Origin: Bacteriovoracaceae bacterium
GTDB taxonomy: Bacteria > Bdellovibrionota > Bacteriovoracia > Bacteriovoracales > Bacteriovoracaceae
Assembly (NCBI GenBank): GCA_024711325.1
Contig: JANJTC010000005.1
Location: 1,330,172-1,394,171 of the forward strand
DNA: 64,000 nt
Direction of reading: 5' to 3'
The notes beneath the pieces are model-generated. The model searched no databases and had not been told where the DNA came from. It was given only the letters and a program-made list of their open reading frames with translations. Both the position numbers and the translations under genes were made by a program. Positions 35,259-43,838 of the stretch are shown piece by piece (within the stretch, counting starts at the first letter, position 1; each line of letters opens with the position of its first letter).

Positions 35259-37385
35259 ATGAGTTATCAGATTCTTACTGTCGAAACAAAAAATGATCTT
35301 CTCTGGATTGGTTTTGGAAAATACGAAAAAAAATCCATGACCACTTTTACCAAAGAGACACTGGAAGAATTAAAAAAGGCCATTCTTGAAGCCACTGAGA
35401 TGGATAAAAAGAAGGCCGTTAAAGGTTTAGTTTTCTTTTCTCATAAGCCTGGAGTCTTTCTGGCGGGAGTGGATATTTCAGTCATCAATGGACTTAAATC
35501 TGAGGCCGAAGCTTTGCGCGCTCTGGATGAAGCTCATGCCATTTTTAATGCTCTGGATGATCTTAAGATGCCCACAGTCGCTTTAGTTGACGGCATTTGC
35601 TTAGGTGGTGGTCTTGAACTATCTCTGGCCTGTAAAAAGATTTTTATTTCCGATAATCCTAAAACAGCATTAGGTCTACCCGAAGTGATGTTGGGTGTGC
35701 TTCCTGGTTTTGGCGGAACTTACCGATTACCAAAAAAAGTGGGGCTTACCACTGCTATGGATATGATCCTGACTGGTCGTCAGATCAAAGGAAAAAACGC
35801 TCTGAAGATGGGTCTGGCAGATGCCATGCTGCCGACAGAAAGAATGCAGGAACTGGCCAAAACTTATCTGCTTGAAAAAAAGACCGGTAAGAAAAAGAGC
35901 ATGAAAGAAGAAGTTGAAAAGCAGGTGGTGGATAATTTTTTAACCCGAAAAATTATTTTCCAGAAGGCCCGGGAAAAGGTACTGGAAACCTCTAAAGGTT
36001 TTTATCCGGCCCCATTAAAAATCCTGGAAGTTCTGGAAAGTGGCGCGACTAAAAATCGCTCTGATTATCTTTCTATTGAAGCGGAAGCTTTTGCGGAGCT
36101 TTCTCAAAGTGTTCAAAGTAAAAATTTGCAGCACATCTTTTTCCTGACTGATAATTCCAAGAAGCTCGATAACAAGGATCAACTGAAGTCAATCAGACGG
36201 GGAGCAGTCCTTGGTGCCGGCGTCATGGGTGGTGGGATTGCGTGGTTATTTGCTCAAAGTAATCAGGCCCCTTTGATGAAGGATCTCACGCCGGAAGCTC
36301 TGGAGCTGGGTCTTAAACAGGCCTCACAAAATTTCTCAGGCGCAGTTAAACGCAAGAGAATGTCGGAAGATGATTTTAACCGTAAGATGCGCTCAATTGA
36401 GCCGACACTTAATTTTGAAAGCTTTAAGTCTGCGGATCTGGTGGTTGAAGCGGTTGTCGAGAATATGGATATTAAAAAGAAAGTATTCGCGGAAGTTGAA
36501 ACTTTTGTAAAACCAGACTGCCTTCTGACCAGTAATACGTCTTCGCTTTCAGTTGAAGAAATGAGCAAGGCCTTGAAAGATCCAACGAGGTTTGCAGGGC
36601 TACATTTTTTCAATCCAGTTAATAAAATGCCACTAGTGGAAATCATCACCCATGAACGAGTTTCCAAAGAAACCATCGACACCCTGGTTAAATGGGTTTT
36701 GGATGTTAAGAAAACTCCCATCGTGGTTAAAGATGGCCCGGGCTTTTTAGTTAACCGCATTTTAGCTCCATATTTAAATGAAGCGGCCTATCTCTTAGAA
36801 GAAGGCGTTTCAGTTGAGGCCTTGGACGAAGCGGCATTGAATTTCGGCATGCCTATGGGTCCCTGCCGCCTGATGGATGAAATTGGACTGGATGTCTGTG
36901 TGAAAGTTGGAAAGATCATGCACGACGGTCTAGGAGAAAGGGCCCTGCCTAGTTCGCTATCCACTAAACTTTTTGAAGCAAAACTTCTGGGTAAGAAAAA
37001 CAATAAAGGTTTTTATCTCTATGATGATAAAGGCAAAGTGATGGGACGAAACCTTGAGCTTACCAAACTTTTACCTGCTAAAAAAATTCGCAAAGATGAA
37101 ATGGAAATTCAGATGAGGCTTTTCTTGCCAATGGTGAATGAAGCCGCCTATATTTTTGCAGATAAAATTGTGGATAAAGCTGCGACAGTTGATGTTGGGA
37201 TGATCTATGGAACAGGTTTTCCTCCTTTCCGCGGCGGCCTTTGTAAATGGGCCGATCAGGAAGGTTTAGATCAGATTGCTGAGCGTTTGAACAACTTCTC
37301 AAAAGAAGTCAGTTCTGAGCGTTATCAGATGGCGCCTTTTTTATCTATGATGATTAACGATAAGAAAAAGTTTTACGACCTTTGA
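35259..37385 (+). CDS. fadJ: Fatty-acid oxidation complex alpha subunit (enoyl-CoA hydratase / 3-hydroxyacyl-CoA dehydrogenase)
   Basis: 708 residues, matching FadJ (about 714). The N-terminal crotonase domain has DGICLGGGLELSLACK and the LGLPEVMLGVLPGFGGT oxyanion region. The dehydrogenase domain starts near residue 310 with the NAD motif GAGVMGGGIAW, followed by LHFFNPVNKMPLVEII (catalytic His) and KDGPGFLVNRILAPYLNEA. A C-terminal 3HCDH repeat follows. It overlaps the next gene by four bases (TTGA). Confidence 0.95.
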   Translation: MSYQILTVETKNDLLWIGFGKYEKKSMTTFTKETLEELKKAILEATEMDKKKAVKGLVFFSHKPGVFLAGVDISVINGLKSEAEALRALDEAHAIFNALDDLKMPTVALVDGICLGGGLELSLACKKIFISDNPKTALGLPEVMLGVLPGFGGTYRLPKKVGLTTAMDMILTGRQIKGKNALKMGLADAMLPTERMQELAKTYLLEKKTGKKKSMKEEVEKQVVDNFLTRKIIFQKAREKVLETSKGFYPAPLKILEVLESGATKNRSDYLSIEAEAFAELSQSVQSKNLQHIFFLTDNSKKLDNKDQLKSIRRGAVLGAGVMGGGIAWLFAQSNQAPLMKDLTPEALELGLKQASQNFSGAVKRKRMSEDDFNRKMRSIEPTLNFESFKSADLVVEAVVENMDIKKKVFAEVETFVKPDCLLTSNTSSLSVEEMSKALKDPTRFAGLHFFNPVNKMPLVEIITHERVSKETIDTLVKWVLDVKKTPIVVKDGPGFLVNRILAPYLNEAAYLLEEGVSVEALDEAALNFGMPMGPCRLMDEIGLDVCVKVGKIMHDGLGERALPSSLSTKLFEAKLLGKKNNKGFYLYDDKGKVMGRNLELTKLLPAKKIRKDEMEIQMRLFLPMVNEAAYIFADKIVDKAATVDVGMIYGTGFPPFRGGLCKWADQEGLDQIAERLNNFSKEVSSERYQMAPFLSMMINDKKKFYDL

Positions 37386-38551
37386 AAACATGGCCCTTCT
37401 TTAGTTATTTTTTTACTTATATTTTAAGAGCGAAGACTCGTCAGCGGCTATTATTTATTGCCGTGACGGGTCTGTTTCTTTCGGCCTTTAGCCTTATGGT
37501 CATTCAAGGCATCATGGGTGGGCTGCAAGCGGGACTCATTGGCCGCTCCAAAAGTATTCACGGTACACATTTAATTATTTTTGATGAAATGACTGATGAG
37601 TCCCTGAGTGAAGTGAAAGAGATTTTGCGGAAAGAGGCCATCCCATTTTATTCGGAGCTTGAAGTTGAAGTGATGCTGAAGCATCAGAATTTCATCGCAC
37701 CGGCAAAACTTCATGGCATTAATCTGGAAGATGAGAGACCAGAATTCTTAATGAACAAAGACTTTGAAGGCCTGGTGATGGGAAGTGAGCTTTCCAGTAA
37801 AATAAAACTTCAGTTTCTGGACGAAGTTCAAGTGATTGCTCCTGGGGTGACTGATTCCCTGATGGGGGAGGTGCCACGGTTTACTTCTGAGACCCTTTCG
37901 GACTATCTCTATACTGAGCTCTCCGAAGTGGATGATTTTGAAATCTGGGCACGACTGGGTATGGTTCAAAACCTTTTGAGAAACTCAGGAATCAATCAGA
38001 TAAGACTTTTTGGGGAAGTTCCTGAAACCGTGCTGGAAAAACTCGCAAATACTCCAACTCAAGTTTCTAAACGAATTCTAAGCTGGGAGCAAATGAATGA
38101 GGCCCTGGTGTGGTCATTAAATCTTGAAACCAAAGTCATGCTTTTTTTATTTATCAGTATGAGCCTCTTGGTAGCTATTGCCATCACCTCCGGGCTTCTC
38201 ATTTTTTATTCCAAAATCAGACGGGATTTGATGAGCTTTTGGATTCTGGGAATGTCTCAACAAAAGCTGGTGGGCCTGTGCTTTAAGTTCACCTTGATAC
38301 TTTCTGCCGTTACTGTCCTGATCGGTGGCCTGTGTGGACATATTTCCCTCCTGCTGCTTGAGAAGTTTGGTCACGATCTCATGCCAGATATCTTTGTAGA
38401 GAGACAACTCCCGGTTCAATTAGATTTCAGCCACATAGTCATGAGCTTGTTTATACCTTTTGGTATCTCATTGATTTTTAGTTATTTCTCGTTTGCCCAC
38501 TTCCGAAAGGAAAATCAATCGTTTGTGTCGATTGTGCGATCCCTGGGATAA
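37382..38551 (+). CDS. LolC/E-like ABC transporter permease (FtsX/MacB fold)
   Basis: 389 residues from a TTG start overlapping the fadJ stop. One N-terminal helix (about 23-45) is followed by QGIMGGLQAGLIGRSKSIHG, matching the LolC/E motif after helix one. A periplasmic domain of about 200 residues and three C-terminal helices (about 258-285, 298-325, 350-375) complete the FtsX-like topology. LolCDE releases lipoproteins from the inner membrane. No LolD-type ATPase is adjacent, so the partner must be elsewhere. Coupling to a beta-oxidation operon is odd. Confidence 0.72.
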   Translation: MKTWPFFSYFFTYILRAKTRQRLLFIAVTGLFLSAFSLMVIQGIMGGLQAGLIGRSKSIHGTHLIIFDEMTDESLSEVKEILRKEAIPFYSELEVEVMLKHQNFIAPAKLHGINLEDERPEFLMNKDFEGLVMGSELSSKIKLQFLDEVQVIAPGVTDSLMGEVPRFTSETLSDYLYTELSEVDDFEIWARLGMVQNLLRNSGINQIRLFGEVPETVLEKLANTPTQVSKRILSWEQMNEALVWSLNLETKVMLFLFISMSLLVAIAITSGLLIFYSKIRRDLMSFWILGMSQQKLVGLCFKFTLILSAVTVLIGGLCGHISLLLLEKFGHDLMPDIFVERQLPVQLDFSHIVMSLFIPFGISLIFSYFSFAHFRKENQSFVSIVRSLG

Positions 38552-38638
38552 TTAAGTTTAAAATTCTCAAAAAAAACCCGAGATGAGTTAAAATAGGATC
38601 TCGATTCACGATGAATCTCCTGCCACTAAGAGGACATT

Positions 38639-39577
38639 ATGGCCTTCCAGAATATCACTCAATTGTTTGCACCAAATTTCTTAAATGACTCCCTTTTAAC
38701 TAAAACACTGGGCGAAGAATTTGCTCTTTGTGAGAATGGGACCATGGTATTTCATTGGGCCGATTATTTTGAAACTTGTGATTTTATCAAGTCCCAGCTC
38801 GATAGCAATCCGGCCTTGATGGATGATTTTAACCATCGTGAGAAGGCCCTGGAACGCTTGAGTCTGATTCCTGTGTGGATCCGGACTGATAATAAAATTC
38901 ATCAGACCACCATGCATGAGATGTATGAGAGATATATTTTAAATCAAACTCAAATTGATCCCTTTATGCCTCTGGATATTTCGTTCATCTCAAGCACCGG
39001 CCCTTTTAAAGGCATGTCGATTGCTGAGTGTTTCAATAAATCCACTTACCGGGATTTTGTTCTGGTTTATTTGTTAAAGGGTAAACTTCCAAGAAGAGAT
39101 TTTCGTATCAGGCTTAAGAGTAAAATATTGATGGAGTATGGGCCGCATTTTTCTGAGGCCCATCTGGTCTCCCTTGAGCAGTTAACGATGAATGGGATGC
39201 TCTTATCGATGGAATCAGAAACCTACATGAAAAAAATTGCACAAGAAACTCAAGTGAGGATCTTGATCAATACCAGTATGCTGGGATTAAAAGATGCTAA
39301 AAATCTTAATGAAGTTAAAGAGCATCTGGCCCCCTTTGCCTTTAATCTCCTTTACTCCTCAAACAAAGTTGATTCTTTAGTCTGTCAGCTATCTGATTTT
39401 TCTATTCAGTCGAGTTTTGACTTTTCTAAGAATAAAAAAGTCTTCATGTTTATCCCTTATGCGAAAGTTACCGAAGGGACTTCTCAAGGGGTAAAAGTTA
39501 TTCAGAGTTTCGTGAATATGACCAGAGATCTGGTTCGTGATCATTATCAGAATAGTTCAAAGATTGAATCTGCTTAG
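38639..39577 (+). CDS. Hypothetical protein, possibly PilZ-like
   Basis: 312 residues, soluble, no signal peptide. The segment near 150-200 (KLPRRDFRIRLKSKILMEYG ... SLEQLTMNGMLLSME) has the Arg-x3-Arg and Asp/Ser-x-x-Gly-like order of a PilZ c-di-GMP domain, but the DxSxxG motif is replaced by EQLTMNG, so binding is uncertain. An earlier MPLDISFISSTG segment is another partial match. The C-terminus ends in a helix. It is preceded by AGAGGA and stands alone. The PilZ link is an inference that I hold weakly. Confidence 0.5.
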   Translation: MAFQNITQLFAPNFLNDSLLTKTLGEEFALCENGTMVFHWADYFETCDFIKSQLDSNPALMDDFNHREKALERLSLIPVWIRTDNKIHQTTMHEMYERYILNQTQIDPFMPLDISFISSTGPFKGMSIAECFNKSTYRDFVLVYLLKGKLPRRDFRIRLKSKILMEYGPHFSEAHLVSLEQLTMNGMLLSMESETYMKKIAQETQVRILINTSMLGLKDAKNLNEVKEHLAPFAFNLLYSSNKVDSLVCQLSDFSIQSSFDFSKNKKVFMFIPYAKVTEGTSQGVKVIQSFVNMTRDLVRDHYQNSSKIESA

Positions 39578-39653
39578 CCATTTCAACAGAGAAAGGTACT
39601 TCTCACGCCTCAAATCAAAAAGTTATACTCATAAAATTTGGTATTCGTTGTGA

Positions 39654-39681
39654 CATTCGGGGAAACTAGTTTCCCCGAATG
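39654..39681. repeat. 28-bp perfect palindrome
   Basis: Fourteen base pairs with no mismatch and no loop (half-site CATTCGGGGAAACT) between two convergent genes. There is no T-tract on either side, so it is not a standard intrinsic terminator. It lies 37 bases beyond the stop of the tyrosine recombinase gene. It could be a bidirectional stop signal, a recombinase site or a protein-binding site. Confidence 0.9.
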
Positions 39682-39717
39682 CTCGTTCGAAAGATTACAC
39701 TTCATTTGGGGCAGTTT

Positions 39718-40725
39718 CTAGCCGTTTTTCTTAAGCGCAAAATCCACCTGGTAGGCCGCACTCTTATCCAGATTCTTTCTTCTTTTATCGTAACGTTCAG
39801 TCGTGGTGATATTGGAATGTCCCGCAAAAGTGGCAACATCCCGGATGGCCGCATGTTGAGTGTCGAGTAAGTGGGAGATCACAGTGGCCCGACAGGAATG
39901 GGGTGAGACTGCTTTATTGATACCTAATTGTTTTGCGTACTTTCCGATGACCCGAAAGATGGTGGAGCCATCCATGGGTTTGTCGTTCTTGGATTTTATT
40001 TCTGTCTGAAGAAGGTAGTCTTCAGGCCCCAGAATGATGCCATGGTCTTTTAGATGGGCCAGATACAGCATGATCTCTTCATAAACAGTTTCATGGAGTG
40101 GAATTAACCTGAGCTTATCCCCCTTACCCAGGATCCTTAAAACGTAGTGAGTACGGTCCTGAACCAATTGATGCATTTTTAGATGTGTGAGCTCTGAGCG
40201 ACGAAGACCCAGATGAAATAACAGGATCATCACCAACCGGTGGGTTTTCCCTTTATGAGTTGAGAGATCAGGAGCATTGAGCATTTGCAGAACTTCACCA
40301 TCATCAAAGGCCACAGTAGGGGACTCTGTTTGAACTTTTGGAAGTTTAACTGTGTCTAACGGATTGTGATCAATTAATTTGGCAGCGATGGCCCACTTCA
40401 TGAAAGAGCGGATACAAACCAGGCGGCGATTGATTGTGGCCGAAGAAAGTCCTCGCTCCATCAGATGGTCGCGGTAGAGTTGGAAGTGATAACTTTGAAT
40501 CTCTTTGGGATGAGAAATCTGAACCGCACCGGACTTTAAAAAATCAAAAAAGAATTTTAAATCCTTAACGTAAGCGGTCTTAGTATCCGGAGAAAGAAAC
40601 TGCACCAGAAATTCCTGGATGAAATCCCGAATATCAGTTTTCTTCTGAGCGGCTTCCTGAAACTTTCGGGCCAGATCCTGATTCACCTGGAGAGTAAGCT
40701 CAGTGGATTTTTCTTTCTTTGTCAT
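39718..40725 (-). CDS. Tyrosine recombinase / phage integrase family (XerC/D-like)
   Basis: 335 residues from the ATG at 40725. An N-terminal SAM-like core-binding domain (about 45-130) is followed by the catalytic domain with Arg (HLGLRRSELTHL), His-x-x-Arg (SPHSCRATVISHLL), His (FAGHSNITTTERY) and the Tyr nucleophile. All active residues are present. The length is slightly above XerC/XerD (about 300), with extra N-terminal residues. No att duplication or tRNA is adjacent. It might be the chromosomal Xer protein or an orphan integrase; the second seems slightly more likely from the N-terminal extension. Confidence 0.88.
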   Translation of the reverse strand: MTKKEKSTELTLQVNQDLARKFQEAAQKKTDIRDFIQEFLVQFLSPDTKTAYVKDLKFFFDFLKSGAVQISHPKEIQSYHFQLYRDHLMERGLSSATINRRLVCIRSFMKWAIAAKLIDHNPLDTVKLPKVQTESPTVAFDDGEVLQMLNAPDLSTHKGKTHRLVMILLFHLGLRRSELTHLKMHQLVQDRTHYVLRILGKGDKLRLIPLHETVYEEIMLYLAHLKDHGIILGPEDYLLQTEIKSKNDKPMDGSTIFRVIGKYAKQLGINKAVSPHSCRATVISHLLDTQHAAIRDVATFAGHSNITTTERYDKRRKNLDKSAAYQVDFALKKNG

Positions 40726-40756
40726 AGTCAAATTGTAAGGCAAAGCGAAGAACGAA

Positions 40757-41119
40757 TCAATTACCTGACTTGTAGTGTAGGAGAAGGCTCTCCTGATCGG
40801 CGTAATGACCCTTCTTCTGGCACATGGGGACTGTATCTTTTACTCCAGAAATACTTCCGAAGAAGGCATCTCCTCCTAATTGATAGCATAGGGAGAAACC
40901 TGGACTTTGATTGGAATAAAACTTAAGAGTGATTTTTTTGTCAAAGAAACACTTTTCCAAAGATGGACAGTTCTTTGAAAGGTAGAGATCCTTGTTCTGA
41001 TCATGACATAGCTCTACCTTCTTCCCTTGGTGCACCATTGTAACCTTTGTGCAGGCCCAGGAAGCGCTAGTTTGAAATGTAACGAATATTATTGCTAGCT
41101 TTAAATAAATCTTCATCAC
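40757..41119 (-). CDS. Small exported Cys-rich protein (hypothetical)
   Basis: 120 residues with a signal peptide (about 1-22, ending ASWA). The mature part has six Cys (ACTK, ELCHD, KNCPS, KCFF, SLCYQ, PMCQK), suggesting three disulfides. No family recognised. The start lies 53 bases inside the end of the upstream papain-like protease gene in another frame, indicating translational coupling. A GGTGAG motif is just before the start. A protease-binding or inhibitory role is a guess from position alone. Confidence 0.65.
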   Translation of the reverse strand: MMKIYLKLAIIFVTFQTSASWACTKVTMVHQGKKVELCHDQNKDLYLSKNCPSLEKCFFDKKITLKFYSNQSPGFSLCYQLGGDAFFGSISGVKDTVPMCQKKGHYADQESLLLHYKSGN

Positions 41120-42065
41120 TCACCCAGTAGGTTCCTTGTTCTTTGTTACATTCTATGCCGGCCTTGTAGGAAGCACAGCTTTTTCCCCAACTATTACGGA
41201 TGTTGTATTCGCATTTTCCTTTATTCCAACGACGTCCAAGAATGATGCTGGAGTGGAAGCCGTTATAACCAGTGAAATGGGAAACGTCGTAATCCACCGT
41301 CTGCGGCCTGCCTTTAACGATATTAAAATTTACTTCCTTCATGAACTTATCCAAATCATTTTCTTTAAAAACGATTTTGACATTCATCGGAGGAATATCT
41401 TTAATATGTTCCGTACAGGCGTTCTCTGCAAATAAACTCATCGTATGATTGAGATTATCTTTTAGGAGTGAATCAGCAATTTGATTGATCTCATCCGACT
41501 TCAGAATGAAGGGAGATAAAATATTGGAAATTTCGCGGCAGACAGTTTCTTTATCTAATTGATTAATCATAGCAATAGGCTTTAACCCTTCAAGTGCTTT
41601 TACCAGATCATGTATTTGATTGGGTTTAGTCTTATCAAAGGGCAACCCTTTCTCACTGCAGATCCATCCATTCTTAACTGACTGATCAATCGCCATCTGA
41701 ACTCTTCCAGACTCATAGACTTGAGAGAAGTTAAAGCCTGCTGGATTGTTGGCCCTGTCACTTTCAATTTCTTCTCTGAGTTTTGGATCATTCAGCATGA
41801 ATCGGTTGTAAATGGCACTCACATGGAGCCCAGAAACAGGGTGGCCCAATTCCGCACTCATGAGATCCGCACTGGTAAATGCATAACACCAGCCAATTGA
41901 ATCCTGGTTACGAGGAGTGGAGAAATGAGCTTTCAAGGCCTGGCTACTACTGATCTTGGGATTTACCTCTCGAATATCAATAGAAGAGCAGGAAGATTGG
42001 GGAACCCGCTGGGCAAAGCTGCTCCAGGAAACAAGGAATAGAGTAAGTATAGAGAAGTATCTCAT
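41067..42065 (-). CDS. Exported papain-like (C1) cysteine protease
   Basis: 332 residues. A signal peptide (cut after SSFA, about 18) leads to the C1 active-site segment RNQDSIGWCYAFTSADL, with oxyanion Gln54 and nucleophile Cys60. The His segment FTGYNGFHSSIILGRRW and the Asn motif NIRNSWGKSC complete the triad near the C-terminus. No separate propeptide is visible, as the active Cys is only about 40 residues after the signal. Six or more further Cys suggest disulfides. It overlaps the small Cys-rich gene. Function outside the cell is inferred. Confidence 0.82.
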   Translation of the reverse strand: MRYFSILTLFLVSWSSFAQRVPQSSCSSIDIREVNPKISSSQALKAHFSTPRNQDSIGWCYAFTSADLMSAELGHPVSGLHVSAIYNRFMLNDPKLREEIESDRANNPAGFNFSQVYESGRVQMAIDQSVKNGWICSEKGLPFDKTKPNQIHDLVKALEGLKPIAMINQLDKETVCREISNILSPFILKSDEINQIADSLLKDNLNHTMSLFAENACTEHIKDIPPMNVKIVFKENDLDKFMKEVNFNIVKGRPQTVDYDVSHFTGYNGFHSSIILGRRWNKGKCEYNIRNSWGKSCASYKAGIECNKEQGTYWVSDEDLFKASNNIRYISN

Positions 42066-42157
42066 GGCCTATTTATCGGATTATTTCCCCTCTTTAATGA
42101 GAGGTCCTTGAACAAAGTCGAAAAAAAAGAAATAATCTAAGAATCAAGGAGTTAGAA

Positions 42158-43300
42158 ATGGCGTTAACGATTCTGGTAGGTTTAGGCGGAGTGGTTTTAG
42201 GACTCGCCCTTTATCATTTTCGGGCCCAGAAGATGCTCCTGGAATTTGGTATCTTAAAAGAAAAACTCGCCATTCAGGACCGGGTTCATCTGGAATCATC
42301 GGAAAAATTAGAATTAAAACTTAAAACCCTGACTCAGGAAATTTTTGAAGAAAAATCCAAACGCTTTCGGGAAGATTCCCTAAGAGGAATGGAGCTGGTT
42401 TTAAATCCTTTCAAAGATAAAATGAATGACTTTCAAAAGAAAGTCGAAGAAATGCATTTAACGGATACTAAGGATCGTTTAAAACTTCATGCGGAAATTG
42501 AACGCATCGTCTTAACCGGTCAGAAAATGAGTCTGGAAACAGAAAATCTCACCCGCGCTCTAAAAGGGGACGTCAAAACCCAGGGGAATTGGGGTGAGAT
42601 GATTCTGGAAAAATTACTGGAAGCTTCCGGCCTTAGAAATGGTGAAGAGTTTATCCTGCAAGGAAAAAACCTAGGCCTAAAGGATGATGAGGGAAGAACT
42701 CAACAACCGGATGTCATCATTAACCTTCCTGAAAATAAGCACCTGATTGTGGACTCCAAAGTGAGTTTAGTCGCTTACGAGCGCTATGTGACGGATGGGC
42801 TGGAAGAAGATCTCTCTCATTTCTTAGATTCAATTTATGCTCACATCAAAGGTCTTTCTTCCAAGAATTATCAGCAACTGGAAAAGTTAGCTTCGCCTGA
42901 TTACGTCATGCTTTTTATTCCGATTGAAGGGGCCTTCATGTTATCCATGCAAAAAGACCGGGAACTCTTCTCCCACGCCTGGGATAAAAACATCATGTTG
43001 GTTGGCCCCTCAACGTTGTTTGCCACTTTAAGAACGGTCGCGAGTTTATGGAAACAAGAACGCCAGACTAAGAACGCCATTGAGATTGCCCGTCAGGCAG
43101 GCCAGCTCTACGATAAGTTTGTTGGTGTCGCCGAAGACTTAGATCAGATGCAGGGACAAATCCGGAAAGTTGGAAATTCTTTTGATGATCTTCGCTCTCG
43201 GATGTTAACTGGCAAAGGAAGTCTCGCCAGTCGAATGGAGAATTTAAAAGAATTAGGGGCGAAGACCTCCAAGACTTTACCGATCATTTCAGAGAATTAG
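42158..43300 (+). CDS. rmuC: RmuC-family DNA recombination protein
   Basis: 380 residues. An N-terminal membrane helix (about 2-19) and a coiled coil (about 25-115) precede the RmuC domain: GNWGEMILEKLLEASGLRNG, QPDVIINLPENKHLIVDSKV, YVMLFIPIEGAF and MLVGPSTLFATLRTV. E. coli RmuC limits inversions at short inverted repeats, and the fold is PD-(D/E)XK-like. A AGGAGTT motif precedes the start. It stands on its own, divergent from the protease pair. Confidence 0.93.
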   Translation: MALTILVGLGGVVLGLALYHFRAQKMLLEFGILKEKLAIQDRVHLESSEKLELKLKTLTQEIFEEKSKRFREDSLRGMELVLNPFKDKMNDFQKKVEEMHLTDTKDRLKLHAEIERIVLTGQKMSLETENLTRALKGDVKTQGNWGEMILEKLLEASGLRNGEEFILQGKNLGLKDDEGRTQQPDVIINLPENKHLIVDSKVSLVAYERYVTDGLEEDLSHFLDSIYAHIKGLSSKNYQQLEKLASPDYVMLFIPIEGAFMLSMQKDRELFSHAWDKNIMLVGPSTLFATLRTVASLWKQERQTKNAIEIARQAGQLYDKFVGVAEDLDQMQGQIRKVGNSFDDLRSRMLTGKGSLASRMENLKELGAKTSKTLPIISEN

Positions 43301-43454
43301 TAACTGATTAGAATTGGGGAGTATGCCCCAAAAAATTGCTAGTTTTAATCCGAAATGCATATATTCTCGTACAGAATGTATGAACAATTCCAGTCTGTTA
43401 GAAAGTTACTATGAATTTTTTTGGTCTTATGAAAGAATTGCTCCCGAGGCAATT

Positions 43455-43796
43455 ATGGAATTTGAGTACAAATTTTTAACTAAGAATAATTTCACCATCA
43501 TCACCTTCAAGGGAAGGATGAGCAAAGAGGCGAGGGAGAGCTTACTTCAGTGTCAGCAAGAGCTTCTGGCCCTGGAATCTAAGGTGGTCATCTTCTTATT
43601 TAAAGATGTGCCTACGGTGGATCAGGTGGTGAATCGGGAACTCGCCATTCTTCAACAAGAGGCCCGAAAATCCAAACAACTCTACTTAGTCGGACTCAAC
43701 AGAAACCTTAAGCTCATGCTGCTGGAAAAAGGGATCTTACGCCAAAATGAGATCCGCGAATCATTAGAAGACACCCTTAAAAGTCTTGAAAAGTAA
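43455..43796 (+). CDS. STAS-like single-domain protein
   Basis: 113 residues from the ATG at 43455 (GAGG eight bases upstream). The upstream open frame adds 47 residues with no likely function. Pattern: KNNFTIITFKGRMSKEARES, then KVVIFLFKDVPTVDQ, LYLVGLNRNLKLMLLEKGIL, typical of STAS/anti-sigma antagonist folds (beta-alpha alternation). The Ser/Thr phospho-site motif DxSx is not obvious (DVPTVD). It may take part in a partner-switching pathway, but no kinase is near. rhlE starts 42 bases on. Confidence 0.6.
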   Translation: MEFEYKFLTKNNFTIITFKGRMSKEARESLLQCQQELLALESKVVIFLFKDVPTVDQVVNRELAILQQEARKSKQLYLVGLNRNLKLMLLEKGILRQNEIRESLEDTLKSLEK

Positions 43797-43803
43797 GTTT
43801 CCT

Positions 43804-43834
43804 TTGACATATAGGGTCTCTCGAACAATTGTTC
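43804..43834 (+). promoter_or_regulatory. Possible promoter and 12-bp palindromic operator before rhlE
   Basis: TTGACA at 43804-43809 is followed at a suitable distance by the perfect palindrome GAACAATTGTTC (43823-43834), which ends four bases before the helicase ATG. No good TATAAT is seen. The palindrome fits the Gram-positive LexA consensus GAAC-N4-GTTC; whether this organism uses such a site is unknown. Confidence 0.35.
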
Positions 43835-43838
43835 ATTC

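Noticed and set aside
39654-39681. Chromosomal dif site for Xer recombination
   Set aside because: A dif site has two 11-bp arms around a 6-bp centre with a conserved TATA-like middle; this is a continuous 28-bp palindrome and does not match.
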